Of a DNA stretch of 64,000 nt, positions 10,487-18,448 are shown piece after piece (the first letter of the stretch is position 1; each line of letters begins with the position of its first letter). The notes beneath the pieces were generated by a model, which was given only the letters and a program-made list of their open reading frames with translations, made no database searches and was not told where the DNA came from. The stretch covers positions 54,397,131-54,461,130 of the forward strand of contig CM055268.1 in NCBI GenBank assembly GCA_029237695.1, read 5' to 3'. This DNA is from Conchocele bisecta. Lineage: Eukaryota > Mollusca > Bivalvia > Lucinida > Thyasiridae. The position numbers and the translations under genes are program-made.

Positions 10487-10829
10487 CGTATGCGAGGTAT
10501 TCTAATAGATCGGACAATCTCCAACATGCCCTCGCCAGATCGTCCGGTAACTGCGTCGTTAATAATAAACCTTTGTTGGAAGTTTCGCTGCCACCCCAAT
10601 CACAATTGGAGGTTAAGTTCTGAAGGAACTCGGACGAATCTAATTCAACAGTGTTGATGGAGGAATCTAACATCCGCTTTGCGAAAAGGGTGGCCGCTTT
10701 TTCGTCCTCGCGCCACGTCTCGAGAGAATCTCGGGCCAGACGGATCAGACCCTTTGCGCCAGCTAAACGATGTTTAAGGGCAGTGTGGCCTACATCGATC
10801 AGAGCAAAATAAAGTTCGTCAACTAACAT
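10467..10829 (-). CDS. Uncharacterised 120-aa protein
   Basis: Opens with MLVDELYFALIDVGHTALKH at the ATG 10829-10827 and stays open to 10467, overlapping the integrase start by 20 bp. The N-terminal 60 residues look helical (LAGAKGLIRLARDSLETW, EKAATLFAKRMLDSS); the C-terminus has LPDDLARACWRLSDLLEYLAY. No membrane segment, signal peptide or known motif is apparent. It sits in a tightly packed minus-strand cluster with the integrase and small virion-type genes; its start overlaps the end of the upstream membrane-protein frame. It looks like a real gene from spacing and intactness; function unknown. Confidence 0.55.
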   Translation of the reverse strand: MLVDELYFALIDVGHTALKHRLAGAKGLIRLARDSLETWREDEKAATLFAKRMLDSSINTVELDSSEFLQNLTSNCDWGGSETSNKGLLLTTQLPDDLARACWRLSDLLEYLAYDGHTQT

Positions 10830-11251
10830 CGTTCTATTATATATATCCCCACGACGATGAACGCGATCTCGCGGTCTTTTTGAGCCTCTGACGGTACATA
10901 GAAATCTGAAAGTTGGGGCTCGGGATCCAGCCGCAATTTCATTGGATTGAGACTTCTCTGTGGAAATGCCAGCGAGTACTCGCGGTTGGCTTCTTCAACG
11001 TTCTGGAAAGTTTGTGCGGCGTGATTCTCTCAGCGAAGCTCTTCGTTGACCCAGTCCAGATGGGCGGTTCGTTTTTTAGACCATGCTGCGTCTGCGCTCT
11101 TGAGTTTTTCTTCAGCTAAATCGTGACGCTTGTGCTCCTCATCCGCGTCCGATTTTTCTATTAACGAGAAGAAATAGTTGCTACCGCCGAATGCCACAGC
11201 GCTCACGACTGCACCACCTACTATTACTGCGATCGAAGCCATTATTTCCAT
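10823..11251 (-). pseudogene. Small N-terminal membrane protein with one in-frame stop
   Basis: One frame of 143 codons runs from the ATG at 11251 to a TAG at 10823-10825, interrupted only by a TGA at 11030-11032 (codon 74). Residues about 4-28 (SIAVIVGGAVVSAVAFGGSN) form a single hydrophobic segment, followed by a charged helical stretch (EKSDADEEHKRHDLAEEKLK). Beyond the stop the frame still reads as plausible charged and then ordinary protein sequence, so the stop looks recent. It overlaps the next gene start by seven bases and the upstream 77-aa gene by ten. A small virion membrane protein is a reasonable guess; not identified. Confidence 0.6.
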
Positions 11252-11475
11252 ATATTAGAGGGTAGAATTCCAGCTTTAATTACATAATCTCGAGTCCAAA
11301 CTGCGGCCGCTACATCTAACGTCACGAGCCCTACGTCTCTCACAGTCATGTCCAATTTGGGAGCGGGCCCTCCTAAGGCCAACTTTGATAGTCGAGCAAA
11401 CCCGATACTGAGATCTGATATCACCACGGCGTGATAAAGCGCATTCACTATCATTTTACCATCGTTTTCAGCCAT
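11242..11475 (-). CDS. Uncharacterised 77-aa protein
   Basis: Starts MAENDGKMIVNALYHAVVIS at the ATG 11475-11473 and ends ILPSNIWK, with its stop overlapping the next ATG (11251), typical of compact virus-like gene packing. The sequence is moderately hydrophobic with no clear transmembrane helix; the TLDVAAAVWTRDYVI segment may be amphipathic. It lies 15 bp downstream of the 182-aa membrane gene. No recognised family. The overlaps and the lack of disruption argue for a real gene. Confidence 0.55.
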   Translation of the reverse strand: MAENDGKMIVNALYHAVVISDLSIGFARLSKLALGGPAPKLDMTVRDVGLVTLDVAAAVWTRDYVIKAGILPSNIWK

Positions 11476-11490
11476 TCTTGATAACTATAA

Positions 11491-12039
11491 CTATTGCAGA
11501 TAAAAGGGATCGCGATCAATGTTTAAATGGGGCGCAATCGGTTTCGTAACTTTCTTCGGAACCGCCTCCAACAGTGTGGGGGGTTGTTTTTCCAATCTGG
11601 ATTGGTGTAATAGGGGGTATTTCGGCACACACAGGGTGCCCACAATTGCCAGACCACCACCAACCACCCACGGGATGATTTGTATGTAATAGGGGGTAGG
11701 AGCTACAGCAATCGGGGATTGCTGCCTCTCCTGTTCCAATTCGTGGATTGTGGGAGAAACAGCTGCCACCGGGTGTTTTGCTGTTTCAACAGCAGGAACA
11801 GCAATCGGGGATTGCAACGACCGTTTGGCCTCTCGAAGCTCGGCGAGTATTTTATCTTGTTTAACTTTTCGAGTGGCAGCCGCTGCCCGCCCAACTGCCT
11901 GTCTGTTTGGGTTTTTATGTCGTGCAACCCCCAACGCCGTTGGAAGTGCTGCAATCGGGTTCAACTCCAATTTCGATTGGGTTGGAGCAATCGGGGATTG
12001 TGGTTCCGTCACTCTCGCAGGTGTGTCTTGTGTCATCAT
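11491..12039 (-). CDS. Basic single-span membrane protein with QSPIA repeats, 182 aa
   Basis: The frame extends to 12075 only through a TTG. I chose the ATG-ATG pair at 12039, which follows a CATATATG tract on the coding strand (12061-12070). The pentamer QSPIA occurs three times (residues about 14, 76 and 107), each encoded over the palindrome CAATCGGGGATTG. The middle is basic and helical (VGRAAAATRKVKQDKILAEL). A hydrophobic helix lies at about residues 117-138 (YYIQIIPWVVGGGLAIVGTLCV), followed by a short charged C-terminus. It looks like a virion or membrane structural protein; not identified. The five embedded palindromes may be insertions. Confidence 0.6.
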   Translation of the reverse strand: MMTQDTPARVTEPQSPIAPTQSKLELNPIAALPTALGVARHKNPNRQAVGRAAAATRKVKQDKILAELREAKRSLQSPIAVPAVETAKHPVAAVSPTIHELEQERQQSPIAVAPTPYYIQIIPWVVGGGLAIVGTLCVPKYPLLHQSRLEKQPPTLLEAVPKKVTKPIAPHLNIDRDPFYLQ

Positions 12040-12192
12040 TTTCTGATCGTATAGTTCGTGGGCATATATGTCCAAATTGACAGTGTGTACCCGTGGTCAA
12101 CGCGGTTGTCAGCGGAGCTAAGTACATTCCAAACTTGTGATAAATTGAGCAGCAGGCTGTTCTAAGAGTGTGTCCTATAAAAGGGTCAGTCT

Positions 12193-12598
12193 CTAGATCA
12201 CTCTCAACCCCGCGGTGTTTGGTATAGGGAGAAGTATACTAACAGTGGTAGCGTACAAATGAATAGCCGCCGATCCAAGAGTTTTTGTCATCTCAGCCCC
12301 CAATTTGGATTCGTATCGCGCATACATTTTATCAATCTTTAAATCTGACATCTTATCCACCTGACAAACTGAGAGACGCCTACCGAGATAATGCTCCGAT
12401 TGTCCCCCAGCAACCAGCGCAGCTGGATTGTCCCCCAGCGCAGCGTCGCGCCGCGTTTTCATTTTCATTCGGAGTCGTGCCATCTTTCAGGACAATCGCG
12501 GATTGTGTTTCAGTTCCTCCCAATTCACGATTAGTGTTGGGGACAGTCGGCACGAGTGTTTCTTCCATTAGCTGATCGAGAAGTTCGTCGCAGTTCAT
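12193..12598 (-). pseudogene. Small unknown gene with one frameshift
   Basis: The ATG at 12598 begins an acidic N-terminus (MNCDELLDQLMEETLVPTVP) in one frame (open to 12380). A second frame (12193-12483) carries the rest: KMSDLKIDKMYARYESKLGA and a hydrophobic C-terminal stretch (AAIHLYATTVSILLPIPN). The two overlap near 12430-12480, where GCTGCGCTGG...GGGGACAATC is tandemly repeated. A repeat-length change could be the cause of the frameshift. Start TTGs and ATGs downstream (MSDLKI) could also begin a shorter intact protein. Function unknown. Confidence 0.5.
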
Positions 12599-12851
12599 TA
12601 TTTTATTTATTCTGACAAGTCTCATAAGTTTAACATATTGATTTATTTATTCCAACAGTGTTGGGTGTAATAAAAGTGCACTGCTGAACAATTATTAAGC
12701 GGAGCAATCCCACATTGTTCAACATTTGTTCAGCATTTGTTCAGCATTGTTAAGCAATTGCTAAGCATTTCTTCAGCATTGTTAAGCAGTTACTAACCAA
12801 TATTATTGGATTCAACACAATCTAAGCAATTGCTAATTTTCATAAAATTAT
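12599..12851. promoter_or_regulatory. AT-rich intergenic block with short repeated words
   Basis: Between the ATPase stop and the next minus-strand gene, the words TTGTTCAGCATT and TTAAGCAATTGCTAAGC recur several times (about 12700-12800), and the palindrome CCAACAGTGTTGG lies at 12652-12664. As the only sizeable gap in this gene cluster it may hold the promoter for the downstream small-gene block. This is inferred from position only. Confidence 0.4.
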
Positions 12852-13547
12852 TTAATTGATAACTTCATAATTTGTTGGTTGATCGGTCTTTAGCAGAAGC
12901 TTGGCGTGCTTAGTTTCCGAAAGCATCTGTCGAACCTCCAGGCGCTCCTCGCGCGTTGGGATAACGTCGTTCTCTCGAAGACAGTCATCGAATGAGTCTC
13001 GGTCCTTGCAGTGAAAGAGGGCGACCCATTTCGTTTGCTCTCGCAGATCCTTGAGGACGGCGTTGTACTTCTGAGTGGAGATCCATACACGTTGCCCCGC
13101 ATGGCGGCCAGAAAATGCGAGCTCAGAGAGCATGTCCTTCTTTTTGGTCATCGCCGCCTTGGCCGAGCAGTCGTCAATCACATATAGGGTAGGCTCGCCC
13201 TGAACTATTTGGTAGAAGACACGCAACCAATCGTGAAGCCTGTCATCGGGGTCAAAGACGTATATCTCAGGGTCGGCCCATATCCACTGGCACCGCTGAT
13301 AAGTGTCGTTGTGCCGCGCAGTGGGACACAGGATCACAACGTGTGGAAAGACATTGGGATAGGACCCCTCGAGCAAGTCGATGATGAAAACCATTTTTCC
13401 ACATCCTGTCTGCCCACATATTATGGCAGAGTGGGCATCTTTCGGTAGAGTTAAATCTCCAATCGTGAATTGGTGTTGATTTTTTATTAACAAATCGTTA
13501 GATGATTTTTTTATTAAATCAGTAGAGTGCTGAGACGTATCGACCAT
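12852..13547 (-). CDS. FtsK/HerA-like (A32-type) genome-packaging ATPase, 231 aa
   Basis: Starts MVDTSQHSTD at 13547. The Walker A loop is GQTGCGKM at residues 45-52, where the Thr/Ser that normally follows Lys is Met. Walker B is LYVIDDCS with D125 and D126. A downstream STQKYNAV (about 157-164) matches the conserved sensor region of packaging ATPases. The protein ends KLLLKTDQPTNYEVIN. In Polintons and many nucleocytoplasmic-type viruses this enzyme drives DNA into the preformed capsid. The gene starts 28 bp inside the C-terminal fragment of the capsid gene, the usual capsid-ATPase neighbourhood. The frame is uninterrupted, but the GKM change may weaken nucleotide binding. Confidence 0.88.
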   Translation of the reverse strand: MVDTSQHSTDLIKKSSNDLLIKNQHQFTIGDLTLPKDAHSAIICGQTGCGKMVFIIDLLEGSYPNVFPHVVILCPTARHNDTYQRCQWIWADPEIYVFDPDDRLHDWLRVFYQIVQGEPTLYVIDDCSAKAAMTKKKDMLSELAFSGRHAGQRVWISTQKYNAVLKDLREQTKWVALFHCKDRDSFDDCLRENDVIPTREERLEVRQMLSETKHAKLLLKTDQPTNYEVIN

Positions 13548-14808
13548 CTTCGATGGTGAGTTGTGCGTCTGTAATTATATATAAGTACACGTTCAATGGC
13601 CCATCTCCATCCGCCTCTTTGGTTATCTGGATCGTCACACCCTCACTAGCGTTCTCAACTTGGCGTCCACTACCGTGCATTTGGTCGTCGTTGCTGGCTC
13701 GCATGTCATAACGCGTATTTGGTAGTCAGGAACTCCCGAGAGAGACGTCCGAGAGTTGCAGGTCTTTGGCAACCGCGGCAACCTCCGGGGAGCGCTTAGA
13801 GCCGGAAGCAAACTGCTTTCTGACTTCGTCCCACTGCTGGTGTGCGCGAAGACCCGCGCTGTAGAGTTGATTGGGGACTCCCTCAATCGTCACCTCTACC
13901 TTTGTGATTTTGTGATTATAGAATTCGTCGGTTTTTCTAGCCCCGAGCGCGAACCGACCCTCTTCGAACAGCATCAGTATACCTTTCATCGATCGGGCGG
14001 GTACGTTGACATTAATATTCCATAATGTGTCGCTTTTGTCTTTCGTCATCTTGCGGTGGCGAAGAACTCGTTCGTAAAGTATGGCAACGCGCCCGGCATA
14101 CTGGGATCTGATCAATCGCGCGAGTTCGGGCATCGTGACCATGTCGTACTCCAACGAAACATTATCGATCGTATACGTCGATGCTATGTTGGTGGCTATG
14201 AGAACTCGGCCGTAGTCGTTGAACGTTAGTTCGTATTCGAGGCGGTCCGCCAAAGCGCTCTGATAGTAGGGCATGTGACTCTCCAGCAATTCAAAGTCGA
14301 GCGGGATGTAGAAGCGGTTGCCGTAAGCGGCCGCGATCGCGTTGTCACTCGCGTTGTTATCTGCCTTGTTACCAGCCCCGATTCTAAGTCTGGTTACGTT
14401 CTTAATTCGGCTGGTGTCAATACCCTGATAGACCGCGTGTTCGCACTCTTGCGCCGTCTTCCACAGGTACTGATAGCAATGGTAGACGTCACTGTCGTCG
14501 ATCGACATCACCTCATTACCAGAAATCTTTATCATGGTCTTCTTGACGATGGCGCGACCCAGGTTCTGAACGACGGTTCGGTCCGCGTCCGTCGACGTCA
14601 GCGAAATAGTGAAAGCGAGGCGAACAGTCCCCGGCACAATGACGTCGCTAGCTCCGATGTTGGGGAAGCGGACTAAGAGCTGCTGGTTCTGGTCGATCGT
14701 CGATGGGTTGTTCGTAATAACGACACTCTGTCTCACGCCTTTTGCCCCGAGGGGCTTACGCAATCTGCGGTATGGATTGAGTTTGCGACCGTATTGACTC
14801 GAAGACAT
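13519..14808 (-). pseudogene. Major capsid protein (double jelly-roll type), C-terminus frameshifted
   Basis: The main frame (13726-14808, 360 codons) begins MSSSQYGRKLNPYRRLRKPL and carries the features I associate with Polinton/adintovirus capsid proteins: a basic N-terminus, IVPGTVRLAFTISLTST, NLGRAIVKKTMIKISGNEVM, FYIPLDFELLESHMPYYQS and DRLEYELTFNDYG. The frame stops at 13726. A further 61-codon frame (13519-13704) reads GSGRQVENASEGVTIQITKE and NVYLYIITDAQLTIEDGRYV, which looks like the lost C-terminal strand region, and a short stretch between them is in the third frame. Two small indels near 13700-13735 explain this. Total length would be about 430 residues. It is divergent from the gene at 14876. 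Confidence 0.8.
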
Positions 14809-14875
14809 ATTTTCAGTGAAACTAAATACCTCTATTAAACCCGTATGGTTTTGTCTTTAATACAAAATTATATAG
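14809..14875. promoter_or_regulatory. Short divergent promoter-like gap
   Basis: A 67-bp AT-rich gap separates the capsid gene (-) from the acidic-protein gene (+). It contains TACAAAATTATATAG directly before the plus-strand ATG and AATAGAGGTATTTAG on the minus strand. Positional inference only. Confidence 0.4.
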
Positions 14876-15683
14876 ATGGCTGATTACGATATTGACATGG
14901 ATGAAATCGATAGAGATGATTACCTCGATGGCGATGATGATGACATCGAGGATTCCCTCACGACCATCGCCGAAACACCCTTCATAGAGACACCAGTTCC
15001 AATACAATCGCGATTGGATGAATTGGGGGAAATAGGTAGCGCTACCAACACCATTAGTCTAAGCAAGGAATTAGTCCAGTCAACTGTAGACGACTACTAC
15101 AACAGTTTGGCATAAAAAGGTGAAGTCCCATCTGTCGGCCGCGACTACTCCAAGTTCGAATTGGATCTGAAGGGTAGGTTGTCAGTATGAAAAAGCAGCT
15201 CGCTTGGAGGCTGCGTCGGCTTGCCGTGAGGCTCTCCGCACCCAAATAAGTCGGATCCGCGAAACAATCTTGAGGGTTCTGCACGAGGAGACGACACTCG
15301 GTGAGCGTCTTCGCACTCTGTTCAGAGAGCAGAGCGTCACAATAGTAAGCATCCTCGCAGCTGTCGGCATGACTACATCAACCATAGTTCTAGCTTTCAC
15401 TGGTGATGCGACTGCACCCACGCCAGCACCCGCGCCATCATCCGGTGGAGCTAAGGAGTGGGTAAAAAAACAACTGAAAGCCCTCGCCAGTCTCCTGACT
15501 AAATTAGCTGAAAAGGCTGCTGCCGCACTACCAGGACTGATCGGAAGTATCGTTTCTTACTTGTTATCTATATTATCAAAAACGGCCGGATGGCTCGCCG
15601 ACAATGCTTGGGCTCCAATCGTGGCGATCGCTGGTCTCCTACTATTCTTCACCCGAGAGTTCCTAAAACCAAAGCGCGAGTAG
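14876..15683 (+). pseudogene. Acidic/coiled/membrane protein gene with internal deletion
   Basis: The first frame (14876-15115) starts MADYDIDMDEIDRDDYLDGD, very acidic, and ends soon after KELVQSTVDDYYNSLA. Downstream, in another frame, a short DYSKFELDLKGRL segment reads to about 15183. From 15171 a third frame opens and runs to 15683 (YEKAARLEAASACREALRTQ, then RIRETILRVLHEETTL). It then has a hydrophobic helix (TIVSILAAVGMTTSTIVLAF), a Pro/Ala linker (TPAPAPSSGG), an amphipathic Ala/Leu-rich segment and a last helix (APIVAIAGLLLFFTREFL). The three parts look like the head and tail of one longer protein that lost its middle. It converges on and overlaps the 373-aa gene by 21 bp. Function unknown; a membrane-active virion protein is possible. 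Confidence 0.55.
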
Positions 15684-16784
15684 TCCTATCGCCATGAGGG
15701 TGACGACGAGCCATAATTTCTCCTCCTCGTGGGTTGTGACACTAGTTCCCTCTCCTGTTCCAATTTCACCCAATCTGCGATTGGTGGAACTTGATGGTTG
15801 GATTGGGGGTACTGGGTTCAATGGTGTTGAGGGAGGTGCTTGCGGTTTAATGAATTTTTTTTTAAATTTATTTGAATTTCCAATCTCAACTCCCATTCGA
15901 TATTGAATGAACCCGGACCTCTTGGGGGGGGGGAGTTTGATGATACCCGTATTCACGTTCCCGTTGTGGCCTATTTTTTTATTGTCGGTGATCTGATTAT
16001 TGTAACCGTCAACCGGGTCGTCTCGTTGTATCATATTGCTCGGTGCCATATAAAGACCTATTCCAAATGCGTAGTCTACTGGGGTGCGGGCAGTCTGCAA
16101 AACGTCTTGATAATTCAGGATCGCCTTCTGGAGGTCCACCTTAGCTGAGATGGCTTCCTCGACAAGTACCAATAATTGTTTGTGTGCGTCAAACGCCGTT
16201 CCCGTGTCCAGTATAGCACTGCGCGTTTGCTTATGTGAGGCGAGGATTGCCCAGACGTATACGCGAATGGAGTCGTTGAGGCGAATAACCCCGCCCTGTG
16301 TAAATCCAGTGCTTTTATCTAACATAAATGTGGTCCACGCATTTCGCATCTGTGGAGTATCACCCTGGTCTAGGTATTCCACGGGGGCTATTTTAGTAGG
16401 TAGTGGAATACCTAGTTCGTTGAGAATCCTCCTAATAGTATAATACACATGAAAGTTGTAGACACATCGGAGCATGACATTCTTAGATGTCAGATGGTCT
16501 TTATGTGAAACTCCACATCCGGCTGTGGCGCACCATACAGCGAAATTTAGCTGGTTCTGCCAGAAGTTCATATGGGAAAAATCCCAGCTTACTATTACAT
16601 CTTGACTAGTAGTCTTTGGAACTACATATTTCTCAAACATGTTAGGGAAATTGGTGGTAAAGCCACTGTCCGGTCTAACTGTTACAATTGGGTGTACAAT
16701 GGGGTTAACAACGTCTTTTTGTGTGTATTTACCACCAACTTTATACTTTGCATTAGAATTAAAGCTAAATGCTTTGGTATCCAT
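15663..16784 (-). CDS. 373-aa tail-anchored protein, probable virion component
   Basis: Starts MDTKAFSFNSNAKYKVGGKY at 16784. The N-terminal two-thirds look globular (FPNMFEKYVVPKTTSQDVIV, NVMLRCVYNFHVYYTIRRIL, GGVIRLNDSIRVYVWAILAS). Then come a basic Asn/Lys patch (NKFKKKFIKP), a proline-rich linker (PPSTPLNPVPPIQPSSS) and a C-terminal hydrophobic helix (LWLVVTLMAIGLLALWF, about 357-373) that would anchor it in a membrane. The frame is intact. It is divergent from the penton-like gene with only 20 bp between their ATGs and converges on the preceding gene. The palindrome CCAATCTGCGATTGG lies in its linker region. I do not recognise a named family. Confidence 0.6.
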   Translation of the reverse strand: MDTKAFSFNSNAKYKVGGKYTQKDVVNPIVHPIVTVRPDSGFTTNFPNMFEKYVVPKTTSQDVIVSWDFSHMNFWQNQLNFAVWCATAGCGVSHKDHLTSKNVMLRCVYNFHVYYTIRRILNELGIPLPTKIAPVEYLDQGDTPQMRNAWTTFMLDKSTGFTQGGVIRLNDSIRVYVWAILASHKQTRSAILDTGTAFDAHKQLLVLVEEAISAKVDLQKAILNYQDVLQTARTPVDYAFGIGLYMAPSNMIQRDDPVDGYNNQITDNKKIGHNGNVNTGIIKLPPPKRSGFIQYRMGVEIGNSNKFKKKFIKPQAPPSTPLNPVPPIQPSSSTNRRLGEIGTGEGTSVTTHEEEKLWLVVTLMAIGLLALWF

Positions 16785-16804
16785 TGAAATGTATTTGTAT
16801 TATT
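16785..16804. promoter_or_regulatory. 20-bp divergent intergenic gap
   Basis: The ATGs of the 373-aa gene (-) and the penton-like gene (+) are separated by only this AT-rich sequence (GAAATGTATTTGTATTATT). Promoters must overlap the coding starts. Inference from spacing. Confidence 0.35.
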
Positions 16805-17491
16805 ATGTTTGCTACTATCACTAATGTTCAAAAAGAGAGCTGTGAACTTCAGAAGTCAATTGTCAACTGCTGCGGAAAACGCCGGGTAGGCCTCAGATCA
16901 ATCACCTTCACGGTTGGGTGGGAGAATGTGGGGAAGAGTGAAGGGTTTGGCTATGTGAAGGATGGACGCTCAGTAGGTGTAAGGCTGCCTCCAGGACTGT
17001 GGAGTTTTAGACAGGTCAAAGATGTTGTCACCTCAGAGCTTGACGGTAAAGCCAACCTCACAGCATCGAAGGCTACCGGGCTCGCAACAATGACCATCGG
17101 CCCAGACAGCCGGGTAAGGATCTCCCCGACGTTGGGTATTCGACTCGGTTTTAGAGCGACATACTCCGCGAATAAAGGTTTGTTTGCCCCGGGTGAGTAC
17201 GTCGGTGATAAGCCCGTGGACTTTGCCTTCACGAAAACTCTCGGGGTGCACCTGGATCTGGTGAACACATCGTACAACACGGTAGACGGATCCCCCAGCA
17301 CATTACTGAAAACCGTGCAAGTCAGTGATTGTTTCTTTGGGAAGACTGTGACCTTAGACTTCCCACACCCCGAGATGAAAGTTTTGGAATCTGGACATAT
17401 CCACGAATTTACGGTCTCTATTCTCGATGATCAAGCGAGAAAGCTGAATAACTATTACCCGATTTCGGTCGTCCAAGAAATTTCAAATTAA
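16805..17491 (+). CDS. Penton-like minor capsid protein, 228 aa
   Basis: The frame extends upstream to 16769 through a TTG; the ATG at 16805 is the first methionine after the gap. The pattern SVGVRLPPGLWSFRQVKDVV, followed by TGLATMTIGPDSRVRISPTL and GIRLGF, resembles the strand order of the single jelly-roll minor capsid (penton) proteins common in animal Polintons. Later segments are DFAFTKTLGVHLDLVNTSYN, DGSPSTLLKTVQVS, LDFPHPEMKVLESGHIHEFT and VSILDDQARKLNNYYPISVV. No membrane segment. The protein would form the capsid vertices and may bind the fibre. The frame is intact. The assignment is from family pattern by eye. Confidence 0.65.
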   Translation: MFATITNVQKESCELQKSIVNCCGKRRVGLRSITFTVGWENVGKSEGFGYVKDGRSVGVRLPPGLWSFRQVKDVVTSELDGKANLTASKATGLATMTIGPDSRVRISPTLGIRLGFRATYSANKGLFAPGEYVGDKPVDFAFTKTLGVHLDLVNTSYNTVDGSPSTLLKTVQVSDCFFGKTVTLDFPHPEMKVLESGHIHEFTVSILDDQARKLNNYYPISVVQEISN

Positions 17492-17564
17492 TTAATTTTA
17501 AGAAAATTAGAATTAAACGCATGTTCGTAATTTATATATATATATATTTATAACAACCAACATT
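17492..17564. promoter_or_regulatory. TATA-rich promoter-like tract upstream of the fibre-like gene
   Basis: An (AT)n tract TTTATATATATATATATTTA at about 17530-17550 lies some 15 bp before the ATG at 17565. The same arrangement is seen before 5752. Confidence 0.45.
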
Positions 17565-18437
17565 ATGAGTATATACGGACCAGGTAGTTCTTCCAATTCC
17601 AATCGCGATTGGGTGACAGATATACATTCAAAGAATTTTGAACCGGCAGAAGGGGTATTCATCCCGACAGAGAGCGACTTTTTAACTACCGGAAAAACAA
17701 AGGCCTTGATCAATACGACTATATCGGAGGCCACAAACGCAATTCGCAGGAGTATAACACAGCTTCGCGAAGAGGCACATACAGGACTTAAGGATATCGG
17801 CGAAAAAATAATCCAAGTTGAGGAAGAGGATCATGCAGCACTTACTGAACTAGGAGGAAAAATAACCGAATTTCGGGAAGAGGCACATACAGAGTTTATG
17901 GAAGTTTCCGATAAACTGAAACGTGTTCGTAGAACAGCAAACAACGCACTTGATGAGACCTCTGAAAAGGTTCGTGCTGAGGCCCATACCGCTATTGCAC
18001 AGCTTGCAACATTGTTGGACGCATCTGTAGAGCAGTTTAAGTTATTGCAAACACAAAAACGTGTCATCACAGTTTGGGCTGAGAAGCGGGGCCCATTGAA
18101 TGAGGGGCTCTATGAATATTCATTCGGTGACAAAGCGAGCAATAAATATGGGGGATACGCCATGACAGCTCCATGTACACTTCTCCGAATGGCGGTCAGC
18201 TCGGTTAATGCTAATGGTAAATCTGTGGGCGCGGTCATGGTAAATCTCGTACTGGATGGGGAAGAACGGGCAATTGGAGTCAATAAACTCGCTGGAGATA
18301 GTTCATCGGTGGTTTTGTTCGCCGGTGACGATCCAATTAGACTTTCCGAAGGTAGTGTTATTAACTTTGTTACGAAAATCGCTGACCAAGCGAGTTCTTC
18401 CACTATTGTTACATTGTTAATTGAACTTGATTTGTAA
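17565..18437 (+). CDS. Fibre-like protein: coiled-coil shaft and C-terminal head, 290 aa
   Basis: Starts MSIYGPGSSSNSNRDWVTDI at the ATG after the TATA-rich tract. Residues about 48-175 are a repetitive charged helix in which the word REEAHT or its relatives recurs (LREEAHTGLKDIGEKI, FREEAHTEFMEVSDKL, VRAEAHTAIAQLATLL), giving a coiled-coil shaft. From about 178 onward the sequence turns beta-like (RVITVWAEKRGPLNEGLYEY, YAMTAPCTLLRMAVSSV, VGAVMVNLVLDGEE, STIVTLLIELDL), as in compact trimeric fibre heads. It lies directly after the penton-like gene, as expected for a vertex spike. The frame is intact. A perfect CCAATCGCGATTGG palindrome falls at 17599-17612, within the first 16 codons. Confidence 0.6.
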   Translation: MSIYGPGSSSNSNRDWVTDIHSKNFEPAEGVFIPTESDFLTTGKTKALINTTISEATNAIRRSITQLREEAHTGLKDIGEKIIQVEEEDHAALTELGGKITEFREEAHTEFMEVSDKLKRVRRTANNALDETSEKVRAEAHTAIAQLATLLDASVEQFKLLQTQKRVITVWAEKRGPLNEGLYEYSFGDKASNKYGGYAMTAPCTLLRMAVSSVNANGKSVGAVMVNLVLDGEERAIGVNKLAGDSSSVVLFAGDDPIRLSEGSVINFVTKIADQASSSTIVTLLIELDL

Positions 18438-18448
18438 AATACCAATAT

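Noticed and set aside
10137..10623. Plus-strand frames opposite the integrase and the 120-aa gene
   Set aside because: Antisense shadows of minus-strand genes with better-supported protein sequence.
11680..12054. 124- and 98-codon plus-strand frames
   Set aside because: Antisense to the QSPIA-repeat membrane protein; Cys/Arg-rich shadow composition.
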